Positions 1 to 10,267 of a DNA stretch of 64,000 nucleotides are shown in pieces. A program made the position numbers and the translations under genes. The stretch comes from Sphingomonas hengshuiensis. Lineage in GTDB: Bacteria; Pseudomonadota; Alphaproteobacteria; Sphingomonadales; Sphingomonadaceae. The DNA lies in contig QFNF01000028.1 of NCBI GenBank assembly GCA_003240755.1, forward strand, positions 5,077-69,076. Direction: 5' to 3'. Under the pieces are notes generated by a model. That model saw only the letters and a program-made list of their open reading frames with translations. It had not been told where the DNA came from and searched no databases. Within the stretch, counting starts at the first letter, position 1, and every line of letters begins with the position of its first letter.

Positions 1-786
<786 letters not shown>

Positions 787-2541
787 TTAGCCCCCTATGG
801 TCGCATCCGCAACCAAGCGCGCACGAATCAATCCGCGAACCGCGTTCCCCACGTAAAATCCTTGCGCCAGATCGCCGATCGTCAGCGGCATCTCCACCGC
901 CTCGCCGCGCGCGATCAGCTCGGCGCGCAGCACCCCCGGCAACAGCCCCCGGTCCCGCGGCGGCGTGAGCAACTGCGCGCCGGCACCGACGAAGACCGAG
1001 GTGAAGCTGCCCTCCGTCACCTCGCCGTCCGCGCCGATGAAGATCGTCTCGAAACAGCCCGGCGGCGGCGCCGGCCAGAAGCGGCGGTCGCTGGTCTTGT
1101 GCAGCAGCCGCAGGTCGCCGGGCGGGACGGGCAGGGGGGCGACCGCCACCTCGACCGGTCCGGCGGGGGGCGGGGGCAGCGGCGTCACGTCGACCGCGAT
1201 CGCGCCCGACACCGACAGCAGCAGCCGCACCCGTGCCGCCTCGCGCAGGCGAAAGGTCGCCGCCTGCAATTCGTTGCGCGTCGCATGGCGATCGAACGCG
1301 AAGCCCAGGGCATGCGCGCTCGCGGTCATCCGCGCGAGATGGCGTTCGAGCAGCGCGATGCCGCCGAGCGGGTCGAACGCCATCGTCTCGACCAGGTCGA
1401 ACCGGCGCGGTCCGGTGTCGAGGAATCGCGCCTTGGCGATGCATTCCTGCCATTCGGCGTGCGGCTGCGAATCGGCGACCACGCCCGATCCCAGCCCCAA
1501 TGTGGCGTGCGACGCACCCGCTGGCAGGTGCAGCGTGCGGATCGCGACGTTGAACGACGCATCGCCGCCGGCATCGATGGCGCCGATCGCCCCGGTATAG
1601 ATGCCGCGCGTGCGCCCCTCGACCGCGTCGATCGCCTGCATCGCGCGGCGCTTGGGCGCGCCGGTGATCGATCCGCACGGAAACAGCGCGGCGATCGCAT
1701 CGACCGCGGTCGTGCCGGGCAGCAGCTCGGCCGTCACCGACGACACCAGTTGGTGGATGCTGGGATAGGTTTCGACCACGAACCGCTCGGGCACCTGCAC
1801 GCTGCCCGGCATGGCCACGCGCGACAGGTCGTTGCGCATCAGGTCGACGATCATCAGGTTCTCGGCCCGCTGCTTGGGATCGATCGCCAGCGCGGCCGCC
1901 GCCGCCCGGTCGCGCGCCGGGTCGGGGTCGCGGGTCGCGGTGCCCTTCATCGGTCGCGCGGTGATCCGCCCGCCCTCCACCGCGAAGAACAGTTCGGGCG
2001 AAAACGACAACAGCCAGTCGCTGCCGGTCCATACCACCGCGCCATGCCCCGCCGCCGCCCGTGGCCGGATCGCGGCATAGAGCGCCAGCGGATCGCCGGC
2101 GACCGGCACCTGCGCGCCGAACGTCAGGTTCGCCTGATAGATATCGCCCGCCGCGATCAGCGCCAGGACGGATTCGCAGTGCGCGGCATGGGTGGCGCGG
2201 TCGATATCGGGCGTCACCGCCCCGATCCACGCACCCGCCGGATCGGGCAGCAGCGTCGCGGCATCGACGCTCCCGCCACCCTCGAATACACCGAACCACA
2301 ATAGCGGCGCGGCCGAATCGCGTAGCGGGACGCCGGGCACCCATGCCGCCCCCGCCTCATAGGTCAGATAGCCCGCCACCGCCGCCCCCGCCGCGACAGC
2401 CTCGGCAAGTTCCCCCAGCGCATCGGGCACCCCGGCAACGTCATCGGCGCGGATCACGCGAAGCGGGGCCTGGTACAGCCGCGCACGTCCCCCCGGCCGG
2501 GCATCGTCGAGCAGTACGAAGGGCCGCGTCGCGTCGAGCAT
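787..2541 (-). CDS. pabB: Aminodeoxychorismate synthase component I fused to aminodeoxychorismate lyase
   Basis: A 584-residue two-domain enzyme for p-aminobenzoate (folate) synthesis. The N-terminal chorismate-binding domain (about residues 110-370) carries PMKGTATR, IVDLMRNDLSR and PCGSITGAPK, all hallmark motifs of PabB/TrpE enzymes. The C-terminal part (about 375-584) is a class IV aminotransferase fold like PabC: it has LLHKTSDRRFW, whose lysine is the likely PLP lysine, then ETIFIGADGEVTEGS and a YVGNAVRGL-type end. One polypeptide would make 4-amino-4-deoxychorismate (with a separate PabA glutaminase) and cleave it to pABA and pyruvate. The ATG at 2541 is chosen because upstream in-frame codons look non-coding and the domain starts soon after. 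PabB-PabC fusions are known in proteobacteria. Confidence 0.92.
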   Translation of the reverse strand: MLDATRPFVLLDDARPGGRARLYQAPLRVIRADDVAGVPDALGELAEAVAAGAAVAGYLTYEAGAAWVPGVPLRDSAAPLLWFGVFEGGGSVDAATLLPDPAGAWIGAVTPDIDRATHAAHCESVLALIAAGDIYQANLTFGAQVPVAGDPLALYAAIRPRAAAGHGAVVWTGSDWLLSFSPELFFAVEGGRITARPMKGTATRDPDPARDRAAAAALAIDPKQRAENLMIVDLMRNDLSRVAMPGSVQVPERFVVETYPSIHQLVSSVTAELLPGTTAVDAIAALFPCGSITGAPKRRAMQAIDAVEGRTRGIYTGAIGAIDAGGDASFNVAIRTLHLPAGASHATLGLGSGVVADSQPHAEWQECIAKARFLDTGPRRFDLVETMAFDPLGGIALLERHLARMTASAHALGFAFDRHATRNELQAATFRLREAARVRLLLSVSGAIAVDVTPLPPPPAGPVEVAVAPLPVPPGDLRLLHKTSDRRFWPAPPPGCFETIFIGADGEVTEGSFTSVFVGAGAQLLTPPRDRGLLPGVLRAELIARGEAVEMPLTIGDLAQGFYVGNAVRGLIRARLVADATIGG

Positions 2542-2627
2542 CACCCACGCTTGCCGGTTGCGCGCGCGGGGGGCAAGCACTCTGACGCTGCTTTGTGTAC
2601 GCGGCATTAAGCAGTAAGGCGGGCGGC

Positions 2628-3290
2628 ATGACCCCATCCCCGATCCGCGCGGCGATCATCCCGGTGACTCCGCTGCAACAGAATTGCACGCTGCTATGGT
2701 GTACGAAGACGATGCGCGGCGCCTTTGTCGATCCCGGCGGCGATCTGCCACGGCTGCTCGCCGCCGCGCAGCAACATGGCGTGACGGTCGAAAAAATCCT
2801 GCTGACCCATGGCCATATCGACCATTGCGGCGAGGCGAAGCCGCTTGCCGACCAACTGGGCGTGCCGATCGAAGGCCCGCACGAGGCCGACCGCTTCTGG
2901 ATCGCGCGGCTGGCGGAGGACGGCCGGCGCTGGGGCTTGCGCGGCGTGCCGTTCGAACCCGATCGCTGGCTGGTCGAAGGCGACACGGTGACGGTCGGCG
3001 AAGCGACGCTGTCGGTGTACGAAACGCCCGGCCACACGCCGGGCCATATCATCTTCTTCCACGAAACCGCCCGATTCGCGCTGGTCGGCGACGTGCTGTT
3101 CCAGGGATCGGTCGGCCGGACCGACTTCCCGCTGTCCGACCATCAGGCATTGCTCGATTCGGTCGTGACCAGGCTGTGGCCGCTGGGCGACGATGTCGCG
3201 TTCGTGCCGGGCCATGGTCCGGGCAGTACCTTCGGCCACGAACGCGCGACCAATCCGTTTGTGGGCGACAAGGTGCTGGCGGCCGGCTGA
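2628..3290 (+). CDS. MBL-fold metallo-hydrolase (glyoxalase II-like)
   Basis: A 220-residue metallo-beta-lactamase-fold protein, probably a cytoplasmic thioester hydrolase of the glyoxalase II/YcbL type. The metal-binding signature is LTHGHIDHCG near residue 60 (HxHxDH), followed by TPGHTPGH near 133, a LVGDVLFQGSVGRTDFP aspartate motif near 152, and a late FVPGHGPGST histidine. It lacks the extra C-terminal helical domain of classical GloB, which fits the short YcbL-like group. The ATG at 2628 starts just before the conserved IIPVTPLQQNC segment. It diverges from pabBC, with 86 bp between the two starts. The exact substrate is unknown. Confidence 0.85.
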   Translation: MTPSPIRAAIIPVTPLQQNCTLLWCTKTMRGAFVDPGGDLPRLLAAAQQHGVTVEKILLTHGHIDHCGEAKPLADQLGVPIEGPHEADRFWIARLAEDGRRWGLRGVPFEPDRWLVEGDTVTVGEATLSVYETPGHTPGHIIFFHETARFALVGDVLFQGSVGRTDFPLSDHQALLDSVVTRLWPLGDDVAFVPGHGPGSTFGHERATNPFVGDKVLAAG

Positions 3291-3293
3291 GCG

Positions 3294-3389
3294 GTCGTCC
3301 CGCAAAGGCGGGAATCCCTTGCCGCTACCCGTGCGGATCGTGCAGGGGTGTCGGCGGCCATGGGCGCCCCGCCGGCGCGGGGACGACGC
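3294..3389. repeat. REP-like palindrome doublet
   Basis: Two GC hairpins face each other in the gap after the MBL gene. The left arm holds GTCGTCCCGCAAAGGCGGGA and the right arm ends GCGGGGACGACGC, so GTCGTCCC...GGGACGAC frames the whole block. The architecture is the same as the doublet at 52687-52786. The block is non-coding, lies directly behind a stop codon, and is probably a transcribed REP/BIME-like element. Confidence 0.65.
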
Positions 3390-3419
3390 AGTGGTCGGAC
3401 GCGGTTCGTCCCTTGTCCC

Positions 3420-3447
3420 TTGCAACCCTGCGCGAAAACGCTATAGG
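3420..3447 (+). promoter_or_regulatory. Candidate sigma-70 promoter for rpmF-plsX-fabH
   Basis: TTGCAA (3420-3425) and TATAGG (3442-3447) are separated by 16 bp, about 135 bp upstream of rpmF and outside the palindromic repeat. The match to the housekeeping consensus is good for such GC-rich DNA. It is read by eye only; no start site is known. Confidence 0.45.
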
Positions 3448-3581
3448 CGCGGTTCGCTTCGCGACCAGCCTGCTTGCCGGTCCGGCGGGTCGTCGGTCGC
3501 GCAAACGGTCCGGCACTTGCCTGGGCCGCGTCGACAGTTGGTGGCGACACCACGTGATACCCAAGTGATAAAGGTGCCGAA

Positions 3582-3761
3582 ATGGCAGTTCCCAAGAGAA
3601 AGACCTCGCCCTCGAAGCGCGGTATGCGTCGCAGCCACGATTCGCTCAGCATCGAGTCGTTCCAGGAATGCCCGAACTGCGGCGAACTGAAGCGTCCGCA
3701 TAACCTGTGCACCGCTTGCGGCCATTATAACGGTCGCGAAGTCGTCTCGGTCGAAGCGTAA
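3582..3761 (+). CDS. rpmF: 50S ribosomal protein L32
   Basis: A 59-residue protein beginning [20 protein letters not shown], the diagnostic L32 N-terminus. It then has [18 protein letters not shown], a four-cysteine zinc-ribbon form (two CxxC pairs), and ends GREVVSVEA. Length and sequence match bacterial L32 of the zinc-binding type. It is a structural component of the large ribosomal subunit near the peptidyl-transferase/exit region. It sits 27 bp ahead of plsX, the usual rpmF-plsX-fabH arrangement, which ties ribosome production to membrane lipid synthesis. Confidence 0.97.
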   Translation: MAVPKRKTSPSKRGMRRSHDSLSIESFQECPNCGELKRPHNLCTACGHYNGREVVSVEA

Positions 3762-3788
3762 CCGCTAACACCGGACAGGAAAGCACGC

Positions 3789-4820
3789 ATGGCTGACGGG
3801 TCCTGGATCGCCATCGATGCGATGGGCGGTGACGAAGGGCTTGCCACCATGCTGGCGGGTGTCGCCCATGCCCGGCGTCGCCACGAATCGATGCGCTTCC
3901 TGCTCGTCGGTGACGAGGCGGCGATTCGTGCCGGCCTCGAATCGCACCCGAACCTCAGCGCCGCGTCGGAGATCGTCCACGCGCCCGAGGTCGTCGGTTC
4001 GTCGGACAAGCCCAGCCAGGCGATCCGCCGGTCGAAGGTGACGTCGATGGGCGTCGCCATCAACCTGGTGAAGCAGGGGCGCGCCGCCGCGGCGGTGTCG
4101 GCGGGCAATACCGGCGCGCTGATGGCGATGGCGAAGCTCGCGCTGCGCACCATGCCGGGCATCGACCGCCCGGCGCTGGCGGCGCTGCTGCCCAGCCTCG
4201 GCGACAACGACCTGGTGATGCTCGACCTCGGCGCCAATGCCGAATGCGATGCCCGCAACCTTGTCCAGTTCGCGGTGATGGGTGCGGCCTATGCCCGCAC
4301 CGCCCTCGACCTCGAAAGCCCCCGCGTCGCGCTGCTGAACATCGGCACCGAGGAGCTGAAGGGCATCGACAGCGTCCGGGAGGCGGCGGCGACGCTGCGC
4401 GCCTCGCCGCATCTGCCGATGACCTTTGCCGGCTATATCGAGGGCGACCGCCTGTCGCGCGGTGACGTCGACGTCGTCGTCTGCGACGGCTTTTCGGGCA
4501 ATATCGCGCTCAAGACGGCGGAGGGGACGGCACGTTTCGTCGCCGATTTGCTCAAGCGCGCGTTCCGCTCGTCGGTGCGTTCCAAGATCGGCTTCCTGAT
4601 CTCGCGCCCCGCCACCGAATTGCTGCGCCATCATCTCGACCCCAACAACCATAATGGCGCGGTCTTCCTCGGCCTCAACGGGCTGGTGGTGAAAAGCCAT
4701 GGCAGCGCCAATGCGGCCGGCGTGTCGAACGCGATCCAGGTCGCGGCCAAGATGGTGCGCGACGACCTGACCCGCAGCATCGCCAGCGACCTGGCCGGTA
4801 TCGAGGCGCAGGCGGCATGA
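3789..4820 (+). CDS. plsX: Phosphate acyltransferase PlsX
   Basis: A 343-residue soluble or peripheral enzyme that converts acyl-ACP and phosphate into acyl-phosphate, the donor for PlsY in phosphatidic acid synthesis. Seen: the N-terminal [11 protein letters not shown] motif, [51 protein letters not shown], the [17 protein letters not shown] segment and the [14 protein letters not shown]-terminal block, all typical of PlsX. The length is normal. Its last codon overlaps the fabH start (ATGA at 4817-4820), indicating translational coupling. Confidence 0.97.
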   Translation: MADGSWIAIDAMGGDEGLATMLAGVAHARRRHESMRFLLVGDEAAIRAGLESHPNLSAASEIVHAPEVVGSSDKPSQAIRRSKVTSMGVAINLVKQGRAAAAVSAGNTGALMAMAKLALRTMPGIDRPALAALLPSLGDNDLVMLDLGANAECDARNLVQFAVMGAAYARTALDLESPRVALLNIGTEELKGIDSVREAAATLRASPHLPMTFAGYIEGDRLSRGDVDVVVCDGFSGNIALKTAEGTARFVADLLKRAFRSSVRSKIGFLISRPATELLRHHLDPNNHNGAVFLGLNGLVVKSHGSANAAGVSNAIQVAAKMVRDDLTRSIASDLAGIEAQAA

Positions 4821-5779
4821 TCCGCTCGGTCGTCACCGGTACCGGATCGGCGCTCCCGGCGAACCGGGTTTCGAACGCCGAGCTGGCCGAGCGTGTCGAT
4901 ACCTCCGACGAATGGATCGTCGAGCGGACCGGCATCCGCTTCCGCCACATCGCCGCCCCGCACGAAACGACCGCGACGCTGGCGGCCGATGCCGCGCGCG
5001 ACGCGATCGCCGCCGCCGGGCTCGACGCGGACCGGATCGACCTGATCGTGCTGGCGACCGCGACCCCCGACCAGACCTTTCCCGCGACCGCCACCAAGGT
5101 GCAGGCGTTGCTGGGCATCGACGATTGCGTCGCGTTCGACGTGGCGGCGGTGTGCTCGGGCTTCCTCTACGCGGTGCAGGTCGCCGATGCGATGCTGCGT
5201 GCCGGCGTCCACCGCCGCGCGCTGGTGATCGGTGCCGAAACCTTCAGCCGCATCCTCGACTGGGAGGACCGCACCACCTGCGTCCTGTTCGGCGACGGCG
5301 CCGGCGCGATCGTGCTGGAGGCGCGCGAGGATTCGGATGGCCGCGGCGTTCTGTCGACCCGGCTCCACGCGGATGGCCGTCACAACGGCCTGCTCTATGT
5401 CGATGGGGGCCCTTCGACCACCGGCACCGTCGGCAAGCTGCGGATGAAGGGCAAGGAGGTGTTCCGCCACGCGGTGGTGAACCTCGCCGCGGTCATGGGC
5501 GAGTCGCTCGACCTTGCCGGGCTGACCGCCGAGGACGTGGATTGGGTCGTGCCCCATCAGGCGAATGCCCGCATCCTCGATGCGACCGCGCGCAAGCTTG
5601 GCCTTGCGCCCGAAAAGGTCGTCGTCACCGTCGACCGGCATGCCAACACGTCCGCCGCCTCGGTACCGCTGGCGTTGGACGTCGCGGTGAAGGACGGCCG
5701 GATCAAGCGCGGCGACCTGGTCGTGCTGGAGGCGATGGGCGGGGGCTTCACCTGGGGCGCCGCCGTAGTGCGCTGGTAA
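4817..5779 (+). CDS. fabH: Beta-ketoacyl-ACP synthase III
   Basis: A 320-residue condensing enzyme that starts type II fatty-acid synthesis by joining an acyl-CoA primer (usually acetyl-CoA) with malonyl-ACP. The catalytic triad is visible: Cys about 113 in [11 protein letters not shown], His about 247 in VPHQANARI, and Asn about 277 in RHANTSAAS. The N-terminal [14 protein letters not shown] and the [11 protein letters not shown] motif also fit. Its start overlaps the plsX stop by 4 bp. With rpmF and plsX it forms the standard lipid-initiation operon. Confidence 0.97.
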   Translation: MIRSVVTGTGSALPANRVSNAELAERVDTSDEWIVERTGIRFRHIAAPHETTATLAADAARDAIAAAGLDADRIDLIVLATATPDQTFPATATKVQALLGIDDCVAFDVAAVCSGFLYAVQVADAMLRAGVHRRALVIGAETFSRILDWEDRTTCVLFGDGAGAIVLEAREDSDGRGVLSTRLHADGRHNGLLYVDGGPSTTGTVGKLRMKGKEVFRHAVVNLAAVMGESLDLAGLTAEDVDWVVPHQANARILDATARKLGLAPEKVVVTVDRHANTSAASVPLALDVAVKDGRIKRGDLVVLEAMGGGFTWGAAVVRW

Positions 5780-5853
5780 GCCTTTCGTATTTTTGAAAGG
5801 ACGTATACGTCGTGCTAGCGGCCCTGAGCGTTCGGAAAGGGGATATGAAACCG

Positions 5854-6153
5854 ATGGCTACCGATGGCACGCTGACCCGCGCGGATCTTGCCGAGGAAAT
5901 GCACCGCGAAATCGGCTTGTCGCGCGCTGATTCGGCACGCGTGGTCGAACAGATTCTCGGCGCGATGTGCGAAGCGCTGTCCGAAGGGCAGAACGTCAAG
6001 ATTTCGGGCTTCGGCAGCTTCGTGCTGCGCGACAAGGGTGAACGCGTCGGTCGCAATCCCAAGACCGGGATCGAGGTGCCGATCGCGCCGCGCCGCGTCC
6101 TGACGTTCCGGGCCAGCCAGATGATGCGCGACCGCATCGTCGCGGTGGACTGA
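5854..6153 (+). CDS. ihfA: Integration host factor subunit alpha
   Basis: A 99-residue DNA-bending protein of the HU/IHF family. It reads [20 protein letters not shown], then [20 protein letters not shown] and the signature [20 protein letters not shown], the beta-arm proline region that intercalates into bent DNA. An upstream ATG at 5845 is possible, but the GGAAAGGGG ribosome-binding stretch (5834-5842) is only 2 bp from it and 11 bp from the ATG at 5854, and the later start gives the usual IhfA length. It follows fabH by 74 bp and precedes a MerR gene, as in many Alphaproteobacteria. Confidence 0.95.
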   Translation: MATDGTLTRADLAEEMHREIGLSRADSARVVEQILGAMCEALSEGQNVKISGFGSFVLRDKGERVGRNPKTGIEVPIAPRRVLTFRASQMMRDRIVAVD

Positions 6154-6160
6154 AGGCGCG

Positions 6161-6517
6161 TTGGCGCCCCCGGTCGACAAGGCACCACGCGCCTATCGCA
6201 CGATCGGCGAGGTCGCCCGTGACCTGGACGTACCGCAACACCGGTTGCGCTATTGGGAAGGACGCTTTCCCCAGATCCGCCCGTTGACCCGCGCCGGCGA
6301 CCGCCGCCATTACCGGCCGGAGGACGTGGCGCTGCTGCGCCGCATCCACAGCCTGCTGGGCGAACAGGGCTATACCGTGCGCGGCGTACAGAAATTGCTG
6401 GCGCAGGAAGCGAAGGCTCCGCTGCCGGTCGCGCCCGCGCCGCGCCGCGCCGCGCGCATCACCGAATTGCGCGCCGTCCGCGCGTTGCTGGCCGACGCAC
6501 TGGCGGCGGACCTGTAG
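6161..6517 (+). CDS. MerR-family transcriptional regulator
   Basis: A 118-residue protein with a winged-helix MerR DNA-binding domain: [20 protein letters not shown], then WEGRF and [20 protein letters not shown] (about residues 12-85). The rest is a short, alanine-rich helical tail with no cysteine-based metal site. This family (often called a MerR-like protein next to ihfA) is very common in this position in Alphaproteobacteria; its targets are unknown. The only in-frame start that keeps the whole domain is a TTG at 6161, 7 bp after the ihfA stop, with TGAAGG just upstream. Confidence 0.85.
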   Translation: MAPPVDKAPRAYRTIGEVARDLDVPQHRLRYWEGRFPQIRPLTRAGDRRHYRPEDVALLRRIHSLLGEQGYTVRGVQKLLAQEAKAPLPVAPAPRRAARITELRAVRALLADALAADL

Positions 6518-6561
6518 CCACGGCTTTCCCCTGCGGCCAAACCTGCTAAACCGCGCGGGCG

Positions 6562-9084
6562 ATGAGCGTATCCGACACCGAAGCCACCCATGACGCCGCT
6601 GCCCGGACAAGCTGGCGGGGCCGTTTCGCCCGTATCCGGCGGCGCTGGTGGTTCCGTCTGCCCGCCGTCGCACTGCTGCTTGCCGGGATCGGCGTCTTCC
6701 TGATCTGGCTGCTGCTGTGGCGCACCTTGCCCTCGGTCGATTCGCTGCGCTCCTATGAACCGCCGCTGCCGACCAATGTGCGCGGGATCGAGGGCGATCC
6801 GATCCACAGCTATGCCCGCGAGCGCCGCGTGCAATTGTCCTATGCCGAATATCCGCCGCTGCTGGTCCGCGCGTTCCTCGCCGCCGAGGACCGCACGTTC
6901 TTCGAGCATCACGGCGTCGACTATCCCGGTATCGCCGCGGCGATCCTGACCAATTTGCGCAGCGACGGCCGCCCGATCGGCGCATCGACGATCACGCAGC
7001 AGGTCGCGAAGAACCTGCTGCTGACCAACGAGGTCAGCTATGTCCGCAAGGCGAAGGAAGCGCTGCTTGCCTATCGCATCGAGAATGCGCTGACCAAGCA
7101 GCAGATTCTCGAACTCTATCTCAACCAGATCGCGCTCGGCCGGAATGCTTTCGGGGTCGAGGCGGCGTCCCATGCCTATTTCGGCAAGGAGCTGCGCGAA
7201 CTGACGCTGCCGCAAATGGTCTATCTGGCGATCCTGCCCAAGGGGCCGTCGAACTACACGCCCGAACGCGGCTACGACCGTGCGATCACCCGCCGCAACT
7301 GGGTGCTGCGCGAGATGGAGCGCAACAATTTCATCACTCCCGCCCAGCGCGCCTCCGCCACTGCCGCGCCGCTCGGCACCATTCCGCGCCAGACCCCGCG
7401 GCAGGAAACGGCGGGCGGCTATTTCATCGAGGAAGTGCGCCGCCAGTTGCTGAGCCAGTTCGGCGAGAATGCGAAGGACGGTCCGTACAGCGTCTATGCC
7501 GGCGGCCTGTGGGTGCGCACCTCGCTCGACCCCAAGATACAGCAGGACGCGCAGGACGCCCTGCGCGCGGGGCTGATCCGGTTCGATTCGGGACGCGGCT
7601 GGTCGGGGCCGCTCAACAAGCCGCGCGCCACGATCGACGGTGACAATTGGCAGCAGGCGCTGCTCAACACCAATATCGCGGTGGATTATCAGGACTGGCA
7701 GGCAGCGATCGTCATCGCCAAATCGGGCGGCGACGCGCAGATCGGCTTTGCCGACGGCCGCACCGGCACGCTGCCACGGGGCAATGCGGCGATGCCGGTA
7801 CGGGGGCAGGGCGGCACCGCCTATGCCGCGCTCGAACCTGGCGATATCGTCGCGGTGGCGCCCGCCAGCGGCGGCTGGGCGCTGCGTTCGGTCCCGCGCG
7901 TGTCGGGCGGCATGGTGGTCGAAGACCCGCGCACCGGCCGCATCCTCGCGATGCAGGGCGGCTTCGACAGCCGTATCCAGTCGTTCAACCGCGCGACGCA
8001 GGCGATGCGCCAGCCCGGTTCGACCATCAAGCCGATCGTCTATGCCGCGGCGCTGGAAGCGGGGATGACCCCGGCCTCGATCATCGTCGATGGTCCGTTC
8101 TGCGTGAACCAGGGCGGGCGGCTGGGCCAGAAATGCTTCCGCAACTTCGGCGGCGGCGGGGCGGGGCCGCATACCATGCGCTGGGGCGTCGAACAGTCGC
8201 GCAACCTGATGACGGTGCGCGCCGCCGCGCAGACCGGCATGGACAAGGTCAACGACCTGATCCAGCGCGTCGGCATCAGCGATGAGAAGTTTCCGCCCTA
8301 TCTTTCCTATGCGCTGGGTGCGGGCGAGACGACGGTCATGCGTATGGTCAACGCCTATTCGATCCTCGCGAACCAGGGACGCGAGCTGAAACCCACCGTC
8401 ATCGATTTCGTGCAGGATCGTCGCGGCAAGGTGATCCTGCCGCAGAACTGGCGCGCCTGCGACGGTTGCAACGCCGCCGACTGGGACGGCAAGCCGATGC
8501 CGCGTCCGCAGATCAGGTCGCGCCAGGTCATGGATGCGATGAGTGCGTATCAGATGGTGCACATCATGGAAGGCGTGATCCAGCGCGGCACCGCCACCAC
8601 GCTGCGCGATCTCGGCCGGCCGATCATGGGCAAGACCGGCACCTCGACGGGGCCCACCGACGTATGGTTCGTCGGCGGCACGCCGCAGATGATCGCCGGC
8701 CTGTATCTCGGCTTCGACACGCCGCGCAATCTTGGCGGCTATGCGCAGGGCGGGACGATCGCCGCGCCGATCTACAAGGCGTTCGCGGTAAAGGCGTACA
8801 AGGACATGGACGTCCTGCCGTTCCGTGCGCCCGCCGGCGTGCGGATGGTCCGTATCGATCGCGCCAGCGGCCGCCCGGTCTTTGGCGGCTGGCCGACCGT
8901 CGATCCCAAGGCGGCGATCATCTGGGAAGCGTTCAAGCCCGAGACCGAGGCGCGCCGCGCCGCCGGCCGGCTGGGCGAGGCCCGCGCCCCCGTGACCCGC
9001 GACCCGACCCGCGTCGCGCCGACGCAACAGCAGGCGCAACCGCGCGACAGCGACTTCTTGCAACGCGAAGGGGGAATCTACTAG
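6562..9084 (+). CDS. mrcA: Class A penicillin-binding protein (PBP1A family)
   Basis: An 840-residue bifunctional peptidoglycan synthase anchored in the inner membrane. One transmembrane segment spans about residues 32-54. The GT51 glycosyltransferase domain (about 85-260) has AAEDRTFFEHHG with the catalytic glutamate and GASTITQQVAKNLLL. The transpeptidase domain has STIK (Ser about 487, Lys about 490), SRN in the SxN position and KTGTSTG (Lys about 691). The C-terminal 60 residues are a low-complexity, charged tail. The length and domain order match PBP1A/PBP1c-like proteins of Alphaproteobacteria. It is followed directly by prfB. Confidence 0.95.
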   Translation: MSVSDTEATHDAAARTSWRGRFARIRRRWWFRLPAVALLLAGIGVFLIWLLLWRTLPSVDSLRSYEPPLPTNVRGIEGDPIHSYARERRVQLSYAEYPPLLVRAFLAAEDRTFFEHHGVDYPGIAAAILTNLRSDGRPIGASTITQQVAKNLLLTNEVSYVRKAKEALLAYRIENALTKQQILELYLNQIALGRNAFGVEAASHAYFGKELRELTLPQMVYLAILPKGPSNYTPERGYDRAITRRNWVLREMERNNFITPAQRASATAAPLGTIPRQTPRQETAGGYFIEEVRRQLLSQFGENAKDGPYSVYAGGLWVRTSLDPKIQQDAQDALRAGLIRFDSGRGWSGPLNKPRATIDGDNWQQALLNTNIAVDYQDWQAAIVIAKSGGDAQIGFADGRTGTLPRGNAAMPVRGQGGTAYAALEPGDIVAVAPASGGWALRSVPRVSGGMVVEDPRTGRILAMQGGFDSRIQSFNRATQAMRQPGSTIKPIVYAAALEAGMTPASIIVDGPFCVNQGGRLGQKCFRNFGGGGAGPHTMRWGVEQSRNLMTVRAAAQTGMDKVNDLIQRVGISDEKFPPYLSYALGAGETTVMRMVNAYSILANQGRELKPTVIDFVQDRRGKVILPQNWRACDGCNAADWDGKPMPRPQIRSRQVMDAMSAYQMVHIMEGVIQRGTATTLRDLGRPIMGKTGTSTGPTDVWFVGGTPQMIAGLYLGFDTPRNLGGYAQGGTIAAPIYKAFAVKAYKDMDVLPFRAPAGVRMVRIDRASGRPVFGGWPTVDPKAAIIWEAFKPETEARRAAGRLGEARAPVTRDPTRVAPTQQQAQPRDSDFLQREGGIY

Positions 9085-9138
9085 CGCGCGGCCTATATCG
9101 GCGGCATCCCCCTGATATTTATTCCCGGAGTTTTTCCC

Positions 9139-10266
9139 ATGCGCGCCGAAGCGCAAGCCCATGTAGACAAGATCAACGATGCCCTCGCCCTGCTGCGCCG
9201 TTTTCTCGACTGGGACCGCGCGCTGCGCCGGCTGGACGAATTGAACGCGCGCGTCGAGGATCAGGCATTATGGAACGATCCCAAGGCCGCGCAGGACGTG
9301 ATGCGCGAACGCCGCCGGCTGGACGAGGCGATCACGGCGACCCGCACCATCGAGCGCGAGCTGTCCGACACGGTCGAACTGATCGAGATGGCCGAGGCCG
9401 AGGGCGATGCCGAAATGGCCGACGAAGGTATCGCCAACCTGGCGGAACTCGCCAGCCGCGCCGATCATGACAAGGTACAGGCGCTGCTGTCGGGCGAAGC
9501 CGATGGCAACGACACCTATATCGAGATCAACGCCGGCGCCGGCGGGACCGAGAGCCAGGACTGGGCCGGCATGCTGCAACGCATGTACACCCGCTGGGCG
9601 GAGCGCCGCGGCATGAAGGTCGAGCTGGTCGACCAGCATTCGGGCGAGCAGGCCGGCATCAAGTCGGCGACGTTGCTGGTGAAGGGCGAGAACGCCTATG
9701 GCTTCGCCAAGACGGAGGGCGGTGTCCACCGTCTCGTCCGGATCAGCCCGTATGACAGCGCGGCGCGGCGCCACACCTCGTTCGCGTCGATCTGGGTCTA
9801 TCCGGTGATCGACGACAATATCGAGGTCGATTATAACGAAAGCGACCTGCGTATCGACACGTACCGCGCATCGGGCGCCGGCGGGCAGCACATCAACACC
9901 ACCGATTCGGCGGTGCGCATTACGCACATACCGACCGGCATCGTGGTGCAGTGTCAGAACCAGCGGTCGCAGCACAAGAACAAGGCAGAGGCCTATAACC
10001 AGCTCCGCGCCCGCCTGTACGAGCGCGAGCTGGCAATCCGCGAGGCGGAGGCCAATGCCGAGAACGCGACCAAGACCGATATCGGCTGGGGCCACCAGAT
10101 CCGGTCGTACGTGCTGCAGCCCTATCAGATGGTGAAGGACCTGCGCACCGGCGTCGTCTCGACCGCGCCCGGCGACGTACTGGACGGCGCGCTCGACCCG
10201 TTCATGGCCGCTGCCCTGTCGCAGCGCGTGACCGGCGAGAAGGTCGATGTCGAGGATGTCGACTGA
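9139..10266 (+). CDS. prfB: Peptide chain release factor 2
   Basis: A 375-residue class I release factor that recognises UGA/UAA and triggers peptide release. The catalytic GGQ lies in [20 protein letters not shown]. The RF2 SPF codon-reading tripeptide is represented by SPY in [20 protein letters not shown], as in other alphaproteobacterial RF2 sequences I recall. The reading frame is continuous from [12 protein letters not shown], so there is no programmed +1 frameshift of the enterobacterial type. The start at 9139 follows a GGAG box. The lipoprotein methyltransferase begins 2 bp after its stop. Confidence 0.96.
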   Translation: MRAEAQAHVDKINDALALLRRFLDWDRALRRLDELNARVEDQALWNDPKAAQDVMRERRRLDEAITATRTIERELSDTVELIEMAEAEGDAEMADEGIANLAELASRADHDKVQALLSGEADGNDTYIEINAGAGGTESQDWAGMLQRMYTRWAERRGMKVELVDQHSGEQAGIKSATLLVKGENAYGFAKTEGGVHRLVRISPYDSAARRHTSFASIWVYPVIDDNIEVDYNESDLRIDTYRASGAGGQHINTTDSAVRITHIPTGIVVQCQNQRSQHKNKAEAYNQLRARLYERELAIREAEANAENATKTDIGWGHQIRSYVLQPYQMVKDLRTGVVSTAPGDVLDGALDPFMAAALSQRVTGEKVDVEDVD

Positions 10267-10267
10267 G

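Noticed and set aside
6370..9162. A 930-codon minus-strand frame over the penicillin-binding protein gene
   Set aside because: A shadow of the plus-strand PBP1A frame. It lacks motifs and covers parts of the adjacent merR and prfB genes in a way no real gene would.
9139..9260. Programmed +1 frameshift in prfB
   Set aside because: The frame is continuous from ATG through GGQ to the end, with no in-frame TGA near the start.
9740..9770. SPY instead of SPF in the codon-reading loop of RF2
   Set aside because: Noted as odd at first, but from memory SPY is usual in alphaproteobacterial RF2, so it is not a sign of altered specificity.
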